Below are positions 34,081 through 45,884 of a DNA stretch of 64,000 bases, in pieces. Below the pieces are notes generated by a model. The model was given only the letters and a program-made list of their open reading frames with translations. It searched no databases and was not told the DNA's origin. The DNA is from Siphonodentalium dalli (lineage: Eukaryota > Mollusca > Scaphopoda > Gadilida > Siphonodentaliidae). Made by a program: the position numbers and the translations under genes. Each line of letters opens with the position of its first letter. Position 1 is the first letter of the stretch. The DNA lies in NCBI GenBank assembly GCA_032622095.1, contig CP136061.1:116198754-116262753 (forward strand), given 5' to 3'.

Positions 34081-35560
34081 CTTACTACCAGGGATGTGGC
34101 TAGAGGGTCTCCGCTGGGGGGGGGGGGGGGGTGTCCACCTTGGGAATTTCCAACTGCCCCCCCCCCCCTTGAGTCGCAATCACACCAACACAACTTTTTG
34201 CATAATTACATTTGCACCCCCCCCCCCCCTTGAGTCGGAATCACACCGAAACAACTTTTTGCATATTTCCATTTGCACCCTCCCTCCTTGTACCTCATGC
34301 TCAGGCCTAATTTCCTATATATGCATAAGCCATGCTTCTATTTTCCCAGTATGAGAACATTAAGATATTTTAACCTGAAAATTGCCCCCCAAAAAACAAC
34401 TAGTGTTCTAATTCCAGACAAATGCACACAGCTACCGACAACAGACCAGGAAACACCGGGCCGACCATGGTTGTTCGGCCCGGTGTGAGAAAATTTTGAA
34501 AACTATACAAGAAAATCGCAAATCCTAGCATCAAGACTGGCCTCAACTGAAGCTTTCCTAGTGTTGGAAATTTCAAACCTCATACTCCCCCTCAGGTTGG
34601 AAAATTCTTCAACTGATGACCATTTATGTCTACAAGTTTGACCAAATGTAGTAAAATATTGTTTTGCTAAACTAATTAGCAGTTTTGTATTGGCCATGTG
34701 AATGGGGCAATGACACACCGGGCCGACCATGGTTCGGCCCGGTGTGCGAAAATTTTGAAATCTGAACAAGAAAATCGCAAAATCCTAACATCTAGACTAG
34801 CCTCAAGCCTTCCTACTGTTCGAAATTTCAAACCCTACTTAGGTTGGAAATTTTCCAACTGATGACAATTCCAATGACAATGTTGACCAATTGCATGACA
34901 ATATTGTTTTCTTAAATTAACTAGAAGTTTTTGACTGGCCACGGGGGAGAGACCAGGACACAAGCTTTCCAAGTGTTGGAAATTTCCAACCTGTCACCCC
35001 CCGAAGGTTGGAAAATTTCCAACTGATGACCATTTCTGTCAAAAATGTTGACCAAAAATAGGAACATATGCAAATATTGGTCGAAAAACAATAAATTCCC
35101 CCAATAAATTGTTTTATAATCAAACTACAAGAACATTTTCAACCTATTGTTGGTGTGAAATTTCGTTGTGGCAGGTATGAAATTTCCAACTATTGAAAAT
35201 ATAGCTCTCTGCTGGGGGGGGGTTAGACACCCCCACACCCCCCCCCCTCTAGCCACATCCCTGCTTACTACCCCTAACACTATCTTCTCCCTGTTCCATC
35301 CCTAACTCAAACTTAGTTATATGTTTGAATTTCTCATAAAAAACATTATTTCAATCCTTTCCCGTCTGATCGATACCCCTCCCTCACTTATTGGGGAAGG
35401 GGCATGTCGCCAAAGAGGAGAAGACTTCATATAAGCCCCCGAAATTGTTGTCTGATCCTCATTTCCATACATTATCTCTTCTATTTTGCATATTTGTATC
35501 ATTTGTATATTATGTTATGTTGGATTTGGAAATAAAAATAAGTTTACACTAAAATAGCGA
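33412..35560 (+). mobile_element. Non-LTR retrotransposon 3' end, split by a hAT-like insertion
   Basis: Positions 33412-33640 encode the same Cys/His C-terminus as the element at 8747-9905, with a small frame change near 33500. The 3' UTR continues to 34080, is interrupted by 34089-35263, and resumes at 35272-35560. A CT microsatellite spans about 34003-34076. Confidence 0.8.
34089..35263. mobile_element. Non-autonomous hAT-like element with 8-bp target duplication
   Basis: Perfect 19-bp inverted ends (CAGGGATGTGGCTAGAGGG) are flanked by CTTACTAC at 34081-34088 and 35264-35271. An 8-bp duplication and a CAGGG terminus are typical of hAT elements. The unoccupied site is seen in the sister retrotransposon at 9621-9640. 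Inside are G/C runs and several 'ccgggccgaccatggttcgg' palindromes. No transposase. A relative lies inside 17215-18272. Confidence 0.85.
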
Positions 35561-36426
35561 TGGTTGATGTTTTAGATATATTCCAAACGACTATCGAAAA
35601 GGGAAATTTTGATATATAACTTGAGGAGATATCTTTCATAACTATTTGGTCTTATCGTGCGAGTGTTCAAAGGCGAACAATTGTAGAATATTTTTAAGAA
35701 TATTTTCCGAATAAATTCAAATTCTATTTATAAATCTGATTTGAAATTTACCTCTCAACTATTCGGAAACTGGAATAATCTATTGTATACCTAATATAAC
35801 ATGTGCGGACTTTTTGTGTATATATATATATAATGACATGTATTTATATATCACTATAACTTGCAATACGCTATGGGCATATTATGTATGTATGTGACAT
35901 CTAGCTGTGTTATATATGCCCATAAAAGTGCCACACGTTTTACTACATATTACTTAATAATTTGACTTTGGGGGGGGGGGGGGGGGGGGGGGGGTTATTC
36001 TGTGCAGTGATTGCACAATGGAATCACAGTTCATGGAAAGCGGCGGAGGGCAGGGAATATGTTATGAATATATACAGTCTTATGCATTGTAAAATGTTAA
36101 AAGACTGAATAAAAAGTTGAAGTTGAAGTTCTGAAATAAAGTATAGTATAAATTAAAATGTAAACAAAATTAAATTATGTACACGAGGGTGATCTCTTTG
36201 GGTTATTTAGATATATAATTCCAGTCTGGTGTTCTCGTGCACTTGTCCCCTGCTTCGAGCTGTAACATAATTTAGCCCTAAAATTATCCATTTTTCTGAA
36301 ATTAGTGAAATTTATAATTTTTCGCATAAAAATTCCGATTTTTAACCTTGACACGGCGTCGTTGAGTATTATTTTCCAACAGCCCATTGGACAACTGATT
36401 GGCATGGAAAGTTTCAACTTCATCTA
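35561..36426. other. Non-coding stretch with a 25-G run
   Basis: AT-rich DNA. A run of G spans 35970-35994 and a short TA run lies near 35820. No gene seen; the frame at 36175-36423 has no recognisable domain. Confidence 0.6.
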
Positions 36427-36504
36427 ACACCGGTGGGGGGTATCTCGACAACTAGAGGACTATTACGATAAAAGATATCGTTTAACCAGACCCGGTTACC
36501 GGAG

Positions 36505-37494
36505 GTGGTATTGTCAAGAGTTTTGTACGCAGGAGGCATAACACCTCAGAGTTCAACGGTGATATATAAATCAGTGGTACTTTCTCGTGGACTGTACGGT
36601 TCAGAATTTCTCTGTGGGTTATCAAATTCAAACTTAATCAAGCTTGAAAGGGTTCACAGATTTTGCTTGAAGCGTATTCAAGGCCTACCTGTCCGATGCA
36701 GGACCGATGTCGTTACTGGCCTGCTAGGAATATACCCACTTCAAGTTAGTATTGATGCCAGAAAGATTTCACTCTTTGGATCCCTTTGTCGACTAAAGCC
36801 TGGAAAAGCATGTAAAACAATCTTTGAGACTAGGCTCTTTGATTACATTCACTCATTGAACCCGACAACCACTTTTATCAGCGAAGTGTTCTCATTACTC
36901 GAGAAATACAACCTGATGAATGCAGTATCTGAGTACATCAGGTCTGGATTATTCCCATCGAAAGAGTCATGGAAGGCGCTAACGAGAAACAATATTCGAA
37001 ATGTAACCGAGTCAGATTGGAAAATTAGAACAGACATGGACACATCATTCAATCGCTTTCGGAATGTACATGCAAACCTAAGCATGTCTGATCTTTGGCG
37101 ACTCTGTAGAAAATTTTCATACAATAAACATTCTTATCTAACAACAGCTCTTGTGATCGACGCAACCACGTACTTAAACGAGTCACCAATCCAGTGCCCT
37201 AACTGTCTTAAAACATATCTTGATAAAGTACAGCACGTTCTCATTGAATGCAGTTCCCTGACAACAATACGAAATAATATGTGTTTTGATATCATTGATC
37301 GTTATGGCGTAGACTGCTATGTTATTATTGACGGTCTTTCAATGGACGAAATGATCTTGCTTCATTTGGCTCATGGTACTAGCGATATATATACAACACT
37401 TGATGATATTGACGCCTTTCTCAACTTTATGGTAACAATTACTGCAAAATTATGGCTGTGGTACAGCGCATTCCTGCAGAGAAATACACCCTAG
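36505..37494 (+). CDS. C-terminal fragment of a retrotransposon polyprotein
   Basis: An intact frame of up to 329 codons. Features are typical of the region after the RT of non-LTR elements: a thumb-like start (YKSVVLSRGLYGSEFLCGL, LERVHRFCLKRIQGLP), then a long linker and a Cys/His cluster (CPNCLKTY, VQHVLIEC). The catalytic RT motifs are missing because the copy is 5'-truncated. It is not expected to be a host gene. Confidence 0.75.
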   Translation: MVLSRVLYAGGITPQSSTVIYKSVVLSRGLYGSEFLCGLSNSNLIKLERVHRFCLKRIQGLPVRCRTDVVTGLLGIYPLQVSIDARKISLFGSLCRLKPGKACKTIFETRLFDYIHSLNPTTTFISEVFSLLEKYNLMNAVSEYIRSGLFPSKESWKALTRNNIRNVTESDWKIRTDMDTSFNRFRNVHANLSMSDLWRLCRKFSYNKHSYLTTALVIDATTYLNESPIQCPNCLKTYLDKVQHVLIECSSLTTIRNNMCFDIIDRYGVDCYVIIDGLSMDEMILLHLAHGTSDIYTTLDDIDAFLNFMVTITAKLWLWYSAFLQRNTP

Positions 37495-37654
37495 TCAATT
37501 GAACAATCCAAATCAGTCAGACATTACTATGATTAACTATGAGTAACACGGTGTGTCGGTTTACAATTATATACATCTTGACTATATTATATGAAGTGGG
37601 CTGAAGCTAGCATCGACAGCTATACTATACTTAACCGTAAGTCTTTATCCCCAT

Positions 37655-37945
37655 TGTCATCATTATCATCACATCCAACAGCATTACCATCTTCATCATC
37701 ATCGCCGTCGTCATCATCACCATCATCCTCGTCATCGTCTTCGATGTTATCATCATCACCATCTGCATCATCATCTTAATCATTATCGCCGTCGTCGTCA
37801 TCATAATCATCATAACCATTGTCATCGTCATCCATCATCATCATCATCATCGTCTTCGATGTGATCATCATCATCACGACCACCATCACCATCAGCATGA
37901 TCATCATCATCATCGTCGTCGTCGTCGTCGGCATAATAATCATCA
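37655..37945. repeat. Trinucleotide (TCA/TCG) microsatellite
   Basis: Long runs of TCA with TCG and ATC variants. They create meaningless Ser- or Ile-rich frames on both strands. Confidence 0.9.
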
Positions 37946-38240
37946 CCATTGTTAAATGCCATAGTCATCTTCCTTACCATTATCACCACCAACATTGCCA
38001 CTAGCATTATCACTAATCATCACTATTATCATAATCTCACTACAATGTCATATGTATATAATCATTCGAGTGCGAGCACTCGTCTACATCATACTCACGT
38101 ATTGTATAATTCTGTTTACTATATTATTTTCTAGTTTACCTTGGATCATTGTATGTTCATATTACATGTACTATTGTTTGTATCATTATTTATGACTCTT
38201 CAGTAAATGGAGGAAAATAAAGATATAATAATAAATAATT

Positions 38241-38375
38241 GATCTTCATCGGTAGGTGAGCTGTCTTCACCCTTTTATTTTGCCGAAAAATCATATCACG
38301 GGTATAAATAGTCTGGGGACAGAAAGTTCGGTATCAAATTCGATCAGTGAACCAAGCAAGTCGTGGTTGAAACAG
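38241..38375 (+). promoter_or_regulatory. Hbx4 promoter and non-coding exon
   Basis: TATAAATA at 38303-38310. The exon ends at AACAG|gtaaga (38375/38376). Similarity to the other promoters begins only at 'attgatcttcatcggtaggt' (38241). The upstream part, including TGTAATTAATTGG, has been replaced by the retrotransposon tail. Confidence 0.75.
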
Positions 38376-38861
38376 GTAAGATTAATTGCATTTACAAAAA
38401 AAAATGTAATTAGAGTTTTACTTTCTAACTGAATATTGAATTCAGATAATTAGATAGAAATGAACAATAATACAGAACTGATTTTGCTCCGTCTTTCATG
38501 CATTGTTGTCATTATTCGGAAATGTGGTTTCTGTTAAATACAAAAATAGAACGGTTACTACTACCACTACTATGGTGATCATAATTCATCTCCTTCGTGG
38601 CAACAAACTTATTTAGGAAAGAGTTTAATCCAAACGATAAAAATAAAAAAAACAAATTATTAAAGATGTATTCAGGGTTGCATGCTAATTTGTACGAAAT
38701 ATATTTTATTTTTATTTAGATCTTAGTGTATAAAATTATAAATATGTTTGTAACAAAAAATGGCTACACCAAGATGACGCTGTTGACACGCATTTTATCA
38801 TATAGTTTCTAGATTTAAACTGACTTTCATGATTTTTCTCTTTGTATTTTCAGAAGAAATA

Positions 38862-40865
38862 ATGGCATCTACAACAACCAAAGACACAAAGAAGTCAGTA
38901 TCCGCAAAGAACAGGAACAGATATACCCCAATCCAGGTTGGTGAAATTTACCTGAAAAATATTCCCATATCGAATAATAATGAACGATAATGAATGGCTT
39001 TTAATATATTAGAATGTGCATGGCTCAAGTTATCGCATCCACAAAATACATCATCGCTCATGCAGCCAGGCAGTTATCGTGACCAAACTATGACCAACAC
39101 TTTGGATTAAAGATACTATTTTATTAAATGCGGATTTCGCTTTTGTTTGTGGAATTAAAATAGAAATTCGTTGTGTGAATATATAGTGAGATAATGAAAA
39201 AGATAGGTCTTATACGACACAAGTGAAAACATATACATTATAAGGGAAGCGACTACTTAATTTACAAACGTTTAAAATTTGAACCTACAAATAGGATTAG
39301 TATTTTTTTTAAATCTCGACAAATGATATACAACTTAAATACATGTGTTTTATCAATGATTTTTTTGGTTTATTGCAGAAAGAGAAACTTGAACTGGCCT
39401 TCGATAAGAGCCACTATCCAGACAGCGAAACCATGGAGGATCTGGCTGATGACTTCGACGTATCCGTCGAAAAAGTATCCGTAAGTGTGTTATATAGGAT
39501 GTAATAGCCCACATTGAATTTGCAATCATGTCAGCACAGGGTCAATACATCTAGCCATACCTAGGGTTATATTAGTTGGGTGGACACATAGTAGCGCAAG
39601 TCGTAGAAATAAGACTATTGTTGTAACATGTTTAGTTGCAATACTATTGTTGTAACATTTTTAATTGCAATCAATGCATGTTCTTAGACACTTCGCCATA
39701 ATGACGGTAATATTTGTCATTGTTAGTTTCCATTATACTAAAAGTAATTGGAAACTGAATTTGGAGGGGGCGAGTCATTCTCATTATAATATGAATACTC
39801 CAAGTTTGAATATATGACTGAAGGGTTATTGCGTATATAATTGTGGGATACCAACAACAATCGACTAAACTATGTGTCTTTCATTTTCAGATATGGTTTC
39901 AAAACAGACGAACCAAATTCAAGCGCCAATCCAAGTCTGGTCACATGACCTGGATGAGACAACAGTTTTTCTCGCGCGACACGACGGAATCATCAGTATC
40001 ATCTACCTCGTCAGTTTCAACTAACAGTGACGAAGATGAGCATGTTATCACCCCTCCTAAACCAGCCAAGAATGAACTTGTCGGGCCATGGCTCAGCACA
40101 AGTCCAACAAAGAGGTAAGAAACAAATTCCATTGCATGCATACAGTTTCCAGCCAGGACTTTTATAAATTCTATTACACGTACTGAGTAATACTGAATAA
40201 AACAGTCGCATAAATCATTCACAATATCCAACTTTGAACTGAATTGACAGAGTGAAAAACAAACTCTGGCTTAAAATAGAAACAATTTGATTATATTAGG
40301 CTGCTATGTCACTAATAAATTGTGACATCGAGCATGAAGAAGGTTTTATAGTAGTTATTTCATAATTATGCCCTTCACAGTTGGTTCTGCTCTGTGTTTA
40401 GGGTAATCATGTTATATCTTACGCCAATGTACTGTTTGATGAACTTTGTGTCTGAACATTTTCTACCGATTGATATAAATACTTCTGCAAGTGTGTTTTC
40501 TGTCAAATGAACAATACTACAATAAACCATTCAAATGCAGAGTTGGGTGAATCCATTCTGTCAAGAAACATTTCTCAACAATGTATTTTTCTAATTACAG
40601 GACACCATCCAGACCCTCATCGGACTTCATGGCCAGAGTTTCAACGCCCTCATACGGTCCGCTCTTCAGCACGCCTCTGGGATTATCTACACCAGTCAGT
40701 CGGACGCTGGGCAGTCCCATTCCGTTTCCATATTTAGCATCAGCCATGGACAACCCAACAACGAACTTCCCACCATCTCCATGGAATCTGCCACATCACA
40801 GTGCTGCCACCTTGTATTCTCCGCTGGGTTATGCCCCTTATCCGTTCGGACATAGCTTGACGTAA
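38862..40865 (+). CDS. Hbx4: paired-like homeobox gene
   Basis: Coding exons 38862-38936, 39379-39480, 39891-40114 and 40601-40865 give 221 residues. All introns are GT-AG, with phases 0, 0 and 2. The homeodomain is residues 14-73, with D39 where Hbx2 and Hbx3 have N39. An in-frame TGA in the non-coding exon supports this ATG. The linker is shorter than in Hbx2 and Hbx3. VRPWL reads VGPWL here, the only copy with that change. The Pro-rich C-terminus is intact. AATAAA at 41110-41115. Its intron 1 is the empty site for the MITE found in Hbx5 and Hbx6. Confidence 0.88.
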
Positions 40866-41115
40866 GCCACATGAGAACCCCTGATATTTCTGAGTGACAT
40901 CATTATGCTGATCGTTGATACCGGTGCTTGTTTATTTTGTTTCTTTATTACTGATGTTGTTGGTTTCTTTATTTTTTGTTATTCTATATTATGTTATTTC
41001 TTATTTTTTCCATTGTAAAAAGTATTGTATAAAGAAACTATTGTATATATAAACTATATTGTATATAGAAACAATTGTAGTAATAGCCATATTGTAAAGT
41101 AAGATTGTGAATAAA

Positions 41116-41570
41116 ATTATATTTAATTATAAAAATAATATTTGGTTCTTATATACCCTAGAATGATTCCTGCTATTATCCATACTTTAAATGCCAGTTA
41201 CCCTAAATTTATTAGGTATATACACGTATATAATTCGTATCTTATAATATATCCTACTTATGCAACTAGCAAACATATGTACATCCGCATAGGCCTACAT
41301 GTACATCAAATATAAAAATGTCTCTCTTCAGACTCTTGGTTGTCAAGTGATAGTATTTGATAATATAACTGATAAAGTGCCAAGAAATTTCAAGGGACCA
41401 TAACTCTGGTAAAAATTGGTGAACCAGATTGTAATTTTAGTTTGAGATTTACTTCTATATTTCGTAGACCTGTTTGATGACTAAAACTATCTGATGAGTT
41501 TCACCTTAAATGTTCAGAAATGGACATTTGTTGAAGAAACCCATCCAAATGTACTAGGAATGCACACGAA
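41116..41570. other. Spacer between Hbx4 and finger array Z3
   Basis: Conserved with the spacers after Hbx3, Hbx5 and Hbx6. No gene seen. Confidence 0.55.
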
Positions 41571-43190
41571 GTGTTAATTATGATTGTTCGGCCACTAATG
41601 GGTCATGAAGTGGATTCTTATATGAGCTGCCATGTTTCCGGACTGCTCAAACGCCTTCCGACATACGTGTGGGTCGACTGCCGATGTGGAGTATCTATGC
41701 TTCGATTGGCATGCGGTATGACTGATCCGTAGCAACATCACACTCGTATGGGCGATCCCCGGTGTGTATTCTCGTGTGTATTCTCCTGTATTCTCTTATG
41801 GATTGTCAGATTCCAGATATGACCGAATTCCTTATGTCACATGCGTATGGACGATCGCATGTGTAAATTCTTTTATGTGTTGTATGGTGTTCGGAATCAC
41901 TAAATGTCTGGTGGCTTGTATATGACACTCGTATAGTCGATCACCGGTGTTGATCCTCTTATGCATTGCCAGACTCCAGATAAGACCGAATTCCTTCTGA
42001 CACATGTCACACTCGTATGGCCGATCACCGATATTGGTCCTCTTATGCATTGCCAGACTCCAGATATGACTGATTCCTTCTGACACACGTCACACTCGTA
42101 TGGCCGATCACCGGCCAGACTCCAGATAAGACGGAATTCCTTCTGACACACGTCACAATCGTATGGTCGATCACCGGTGTTGATCCTCTTTATGCATTGC
42201 CAGACTCCAGATAAGACGGAATTCCTTCTGACACACGTCACAATCGTATGTTCGATCACCGATATTGATTCTCTTATGCATTGCCAGACTCCAGATATGA
42301 CTGAATTCCTTCTGACACACATCACATTCGTATGGTCGATCACCGGTGCTGATCCTCTTTATGCATTGCCAGACTCCAGAAAAGACGGAATTCCTTCTGA
42401 CACACGTCGCAATCGTATGTTCGATCACCGAGATTGATCCTCTTATGCATTGCCAGACTCCAGTTATGACTGAATTCCTTCTGACACACGTCACACTCGT
42501 ATGGTCGATCACCGGTGTTGATCCTCTTTATGCATTGCCATACTCCAGATAAGACGGAATTCCTTCTGACACACGTCACAATCGTATGGTCGATCACCGG
42601 TGTTGATCCTCTTTATGCATTGCCAGACTCCAGATAAGACGGAATTCCTTCTGACACACGTCACAATCGTATGTTCGATCACCGATATTGATTCTCTTAT
42701 GCATTGCCAGACTCCAGATATGACTGAATTCCTTCTGACACACATCACATTCGTATGGTCGATCACCGGTGCTGATCCTCTTTATGCATTGCCAGACTCC
42801 AGAAAAGACGGAATTCCTTCTGACACACGTCGCAATCGTATGTTCGATCACCGAGATTGATCCTCTTACGCATTGCCAGACTCCAGTTATGACTGAATTC
42901 CTTCTGACACACGTCACACTCGTATGGTCGATCACCGGTGTTGATCCTCTTATCTATTGCCAGACTCCAGATATGACTGAATTCCTGCTGACACACGTCA
43001 CACTCGTATGGCCGATCACCGATATTGGTGTCCTCTTATGCATTGCCAGACTCCAGATATGACTGAATTCCTTCTGGCACACGTCACACTCGTATGGTCG
43101 ATCAGCGGTGTTGGTCCTCTTATGCATTGCCAGACTCCAGATAAGACTGGATTCCTTCTGACACAAGTCAAAGGTGTCAAAAATCGACTA
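41571..43190 (-). pseudogene. Zinc-finger array Z3, frameshifted
   Basis: The same 84-bp CCHN finger units as Z2 on the - strand, about 14 of them. Several units have an extra T ('cctctttatgc' for 'cctcttatgc', for example near 42187, 42355, 42528, 42610 and 42778), which turns HKRINTGD into HKEDQHR and stop. A 423-bp block of five units is repeated almost exactly (from about 42177 and about 42600). The terminal CCHH finger is damaged by a small deletion near 41665. No long finger protein can be read. Confidence 0.8.
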
Positions 43191-43746
43191 CCTTACTCGT
43201 ATCTAAATTCGCGCACCACTATGTTCGCTCAGTTTTGCATTAGCGCACTTTAAATTCGCGCACATATCTGCGCGAATTAAAACTGACAAAACTAAAAGTC
43301 TTGGATCTGATGACAGTTTCAGTTCAGTCGTTTCTGAGGATATACGTGTATAGTATACACTATCACAATGGATTTACGTCGTGTAAAACATAATTATACA
43401 TCATCAATTTGTTGCGATGATGGATGTTTATATGCCAAATAATGATTCTGATATTGAAATAGTTACGGCCTGGACATTAATGCATTGAACTCGAAAACAG
43501 GAAACCACAACCGCGAAGGCAACTGACTTCAGAAAAATCAACACTTGGTTGTGATGACATGTGTAGCTATAGTTCAGACTGTTGGTCGCTGTGTCACTCC
43601 GGGGTGGTGAGGGGAGGGTGCTTCCATGCACATTCAATCTGCTTGAAAAATAGTACTGCGCGAATTTAAATACGAGTGATTTTTCATGAAAAGCTGGCGT
43701 TGTTTTACATCAAAACTCGTTGCCTGTTTTTTTTTACATAAAAATT
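43191..43746. other. Flank of array Z3
   Basis: Matches 52610-53158. It contains the near-palindrome GTGTATAGTATACAC (near 43347). No gene; the frame at 43428-43637 is a chance frame shared with 52773-53048. Confidence 0.5.
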
Positions 43747-43990
43747 ACGTATAAATAAACTATTAAATCAAATAGAATTTTATAAATGATCTTAAAACAT
43801 GACGAACATTCAGATGTGATTTTATAAGGACCAGTGTGCAATTAGCATATTCAATGTAAAATATAATACCAATAAGTACTTTAAGAATAAACTATTAAAA
43901 ATAAATAGGAAGTATTAAGAAATGCTCTTCTTAAAACATGACGACCATTCAAATGTGATTTTATAAGGACCAGTGTGCAATTAGCATATC
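43747..43990. repeat. 139-bp satellite, two copies
   Basis: 'ggaccagtgtgcaattagc' occurs at 43828 and 43967. The same unit is present about eight times at 54805-55830. Confidence 0.85.
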
Positions 43991-44578
43991 GAGTCCAAAA
44001 AAAATCGGACCGAGCACAGGTTGGACACTTTTTCGGACCACTTTTACGAGCTCGACCCAAAACTTTTTCGGCCAAAAATGTTCCGTCGAGCTGGCCACTT
44101 GAGAATTTGGACCCATTGGGGCCACTTCCCCTTCATTTTTTAGACTTTGCCTAATTTCGAGGCATTTCGGACTTTTCGACCCAAATTTGTTGGACCCAAA
44201 TTTTTTATATGTTTTACTTAGTATGTTCCCGTGGTCATTTGCCGCATTTTCCCCAAAAAATCGGACCGAGCACAGGTTCGACACTTTTTCGGACCACTTT
44301 TACGAACTCGACCCAAAAACTTTTCGACCAAAAATGTTTCGCCCAGCTGGCCACTTGAGAATTTGGCGTCATTTGCCACATTTTCCCAAAAAAATCGGAC
44401 CGAGCACAGGTTCGACACCTTTTCGGATAACTTTTACGAACTCGACCCAAAAAAAATTCGGCCAAAAATGGTCCGCCCACCTGGCCACTTACGAATTTGG
44501 GGCCATTTGCCACACTTTCCGACATTTTGCGAATAAGGAATAAGGAATAAGTAACAAAATTCACGTTGCTCATTCCCA
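43990..44578. mobile_element. Right arm of large inverted element, other arm missing
   Basis: Internal blocks of about 150-250 bp ('tcggaccgagcacaggttcg', 'tggccacttgagaatttgg') are repeated. The arm ends in AAGGAATAAGTAAC near 44565. It matches 55813-56333. Pseudo-frames with Cys-Ala-Arg-Ser-Asp repeats are by-products. Confidence 0.75.
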
Positions 44579-44603
44579 AATTGTTAGTACGTGTCATAGA
44601 GAC

Positions 44604-45061
44604 AAGCCTGAGTTTAGTGTGCCTGTCATTTGCAGAATGAGGTCACAAGAGGGTTTAGTGATGTTAGTTATCCCGCACAGCGGGCTAGCATCACATAATT
44701 CACCCTCTGGGGACCCCATTCTGCATGGCCTCATTTGGTATTAGAGACATAGACTAAGATTGAAGTTCCAAATGGTGAATATTGTTATGTACACCCATTT
44801 GGAAACCTCGATTATGCAATGTGTCGTCTGCCAATTTGGGGATATAGAGAAACTAAAATAAAAAATAAATAGAAGCTATGTGAAGACGTTTCTATAAAAC
44901 ATTTATAGTAAAGAAACTTTCTAGAGAAGATGAGGCCTAAGCAGAATGAGGTCTCCAGATGGTGAATTTAGTGATGCTAGCCCGCTATGTGGGATAGCAT
45001 CACTAAATTCACCCTCTGGGGACCTCATTCTGCAAATTACCGGCACACTAAACTCAGGCTT
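44604..45061. mobile_element. Fold-back element family C, 458 bp
   Basis: Ends AAGCCTGAGTTTAGTGTGCC and its near complement, each next to 'gcagaatgaggtc' and 'gctagcatcac' blocks. The same element is at 56360-56817. Confidence 0.8.
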
Positions 45062-45239
45062 GCATCTGATGAGTGGAAATGCTCCACTGGGAAATGCGAC
45101 GTGTACTCTGGACCACAGAATCACACAAAATGTGTGAACATTGGCGATGTAGTATGGAGGGCCGAAAGGGTCATAATTCTAACTTACTATTTTAACTCTA
45201 ACATAATATTTTAATTCTAATATTTTAATTCTAACTTAA

Positions 45240-45708
45240 AGGTACTCAATCCGTAAAGAGGGTCCCCATCTCAACAGATTCCAACAACAACAATCCGATC
45301 AGAGGGTCCTATATTACTATTTCTTTGGTTTTGGGGGTAAAAAATATTTGATTCGAGTCGAGGAACCCATCAAACAAAGCTCAGAGTTATTAGATATTGA
45401 TTTTTGAAATTTGTTATTAACTCGAGATGAGTACTAATAACTGCCGTAATCTGCTCTGGATGTGTACTCCAAATCTATTCAAACAGACAAGGATGGATAA
45501 CTCTAAAATCAAGTGTTAATTTTAACGCAATTTTGACTGAGTTCTGGGCCAGATAGTATTCCCGATAATGAAAAATAATAGATTTCTAAAATCGATATCT
45601 AACAAATCTGAGCTTTGATGGGTGACTTCCTCGACTCGAATCAAATATTTTTGACCCCCGAAGCCATTGAAATAGTAATTGAGAGGAGTTTTATCGGATT
45701 GAGTACCT
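45240..45708 (-). mobile_element. MITE family A, copy 2
   Basis: AGGTACTCAA and TTGAGTACCT ends. TTAA on the left; TCTAA on the right where the duplicate at 57464 still has TTTAA. The orientation is opposite to copy 1. Confidence 0.85.
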
Positions 45709-45884
45709 CTAATATAGTAAGTCTAACATGATATTTTAATTATAATAGTTTAATGATAACTTGATATTTTAACTCTAACTTAATAGTTTAACTCTAACTT
45801 AAAGATGGATTATCTCTTAAAATAACAAATTTTAAATAGTTGCGTGGGTATAAAATAATAGATATGCACTGAAGGCCTATGTCC

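Larger units (their letters stand above)
36427..38236 (+). mobile_element. 5'-truncated non-LTR retrotransposon next to Hbx4
   Basis: A C-terminal coding part (36505-37494) is followed by a 3' UTR with TCA-type microsatellites and a tail AATAAAGATATAATAATAA shared with 23414-23700. Its left border follows a block of about 90 bp (36427-36516, 'acaccggtgggg...gtcaagagtttt') that also lies upstream of Hbx5 (46887) and Hbx6 (59230). Its right border abuts the Hbx4 promoter block at 38241. Confidence 0.75.

Noticed and set aside
33851-34354. 167-codon frame with a long Ser-Leu run
   Set aside because: It crosses a CT microsatellite and the border of the hAT-like insertion.
37591-38195. Ser-rich and Ile-rich frames
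   Set aside because: Trinucleotide microsatellite read in several frames.
43881-44597. Cys-rich frames (CPTCARSDFFW type), also at 53575-54876 and 55676-56353
   Set aside because: They come from internal repeats of the inverted element, appear on both strands and have no start or splice context.
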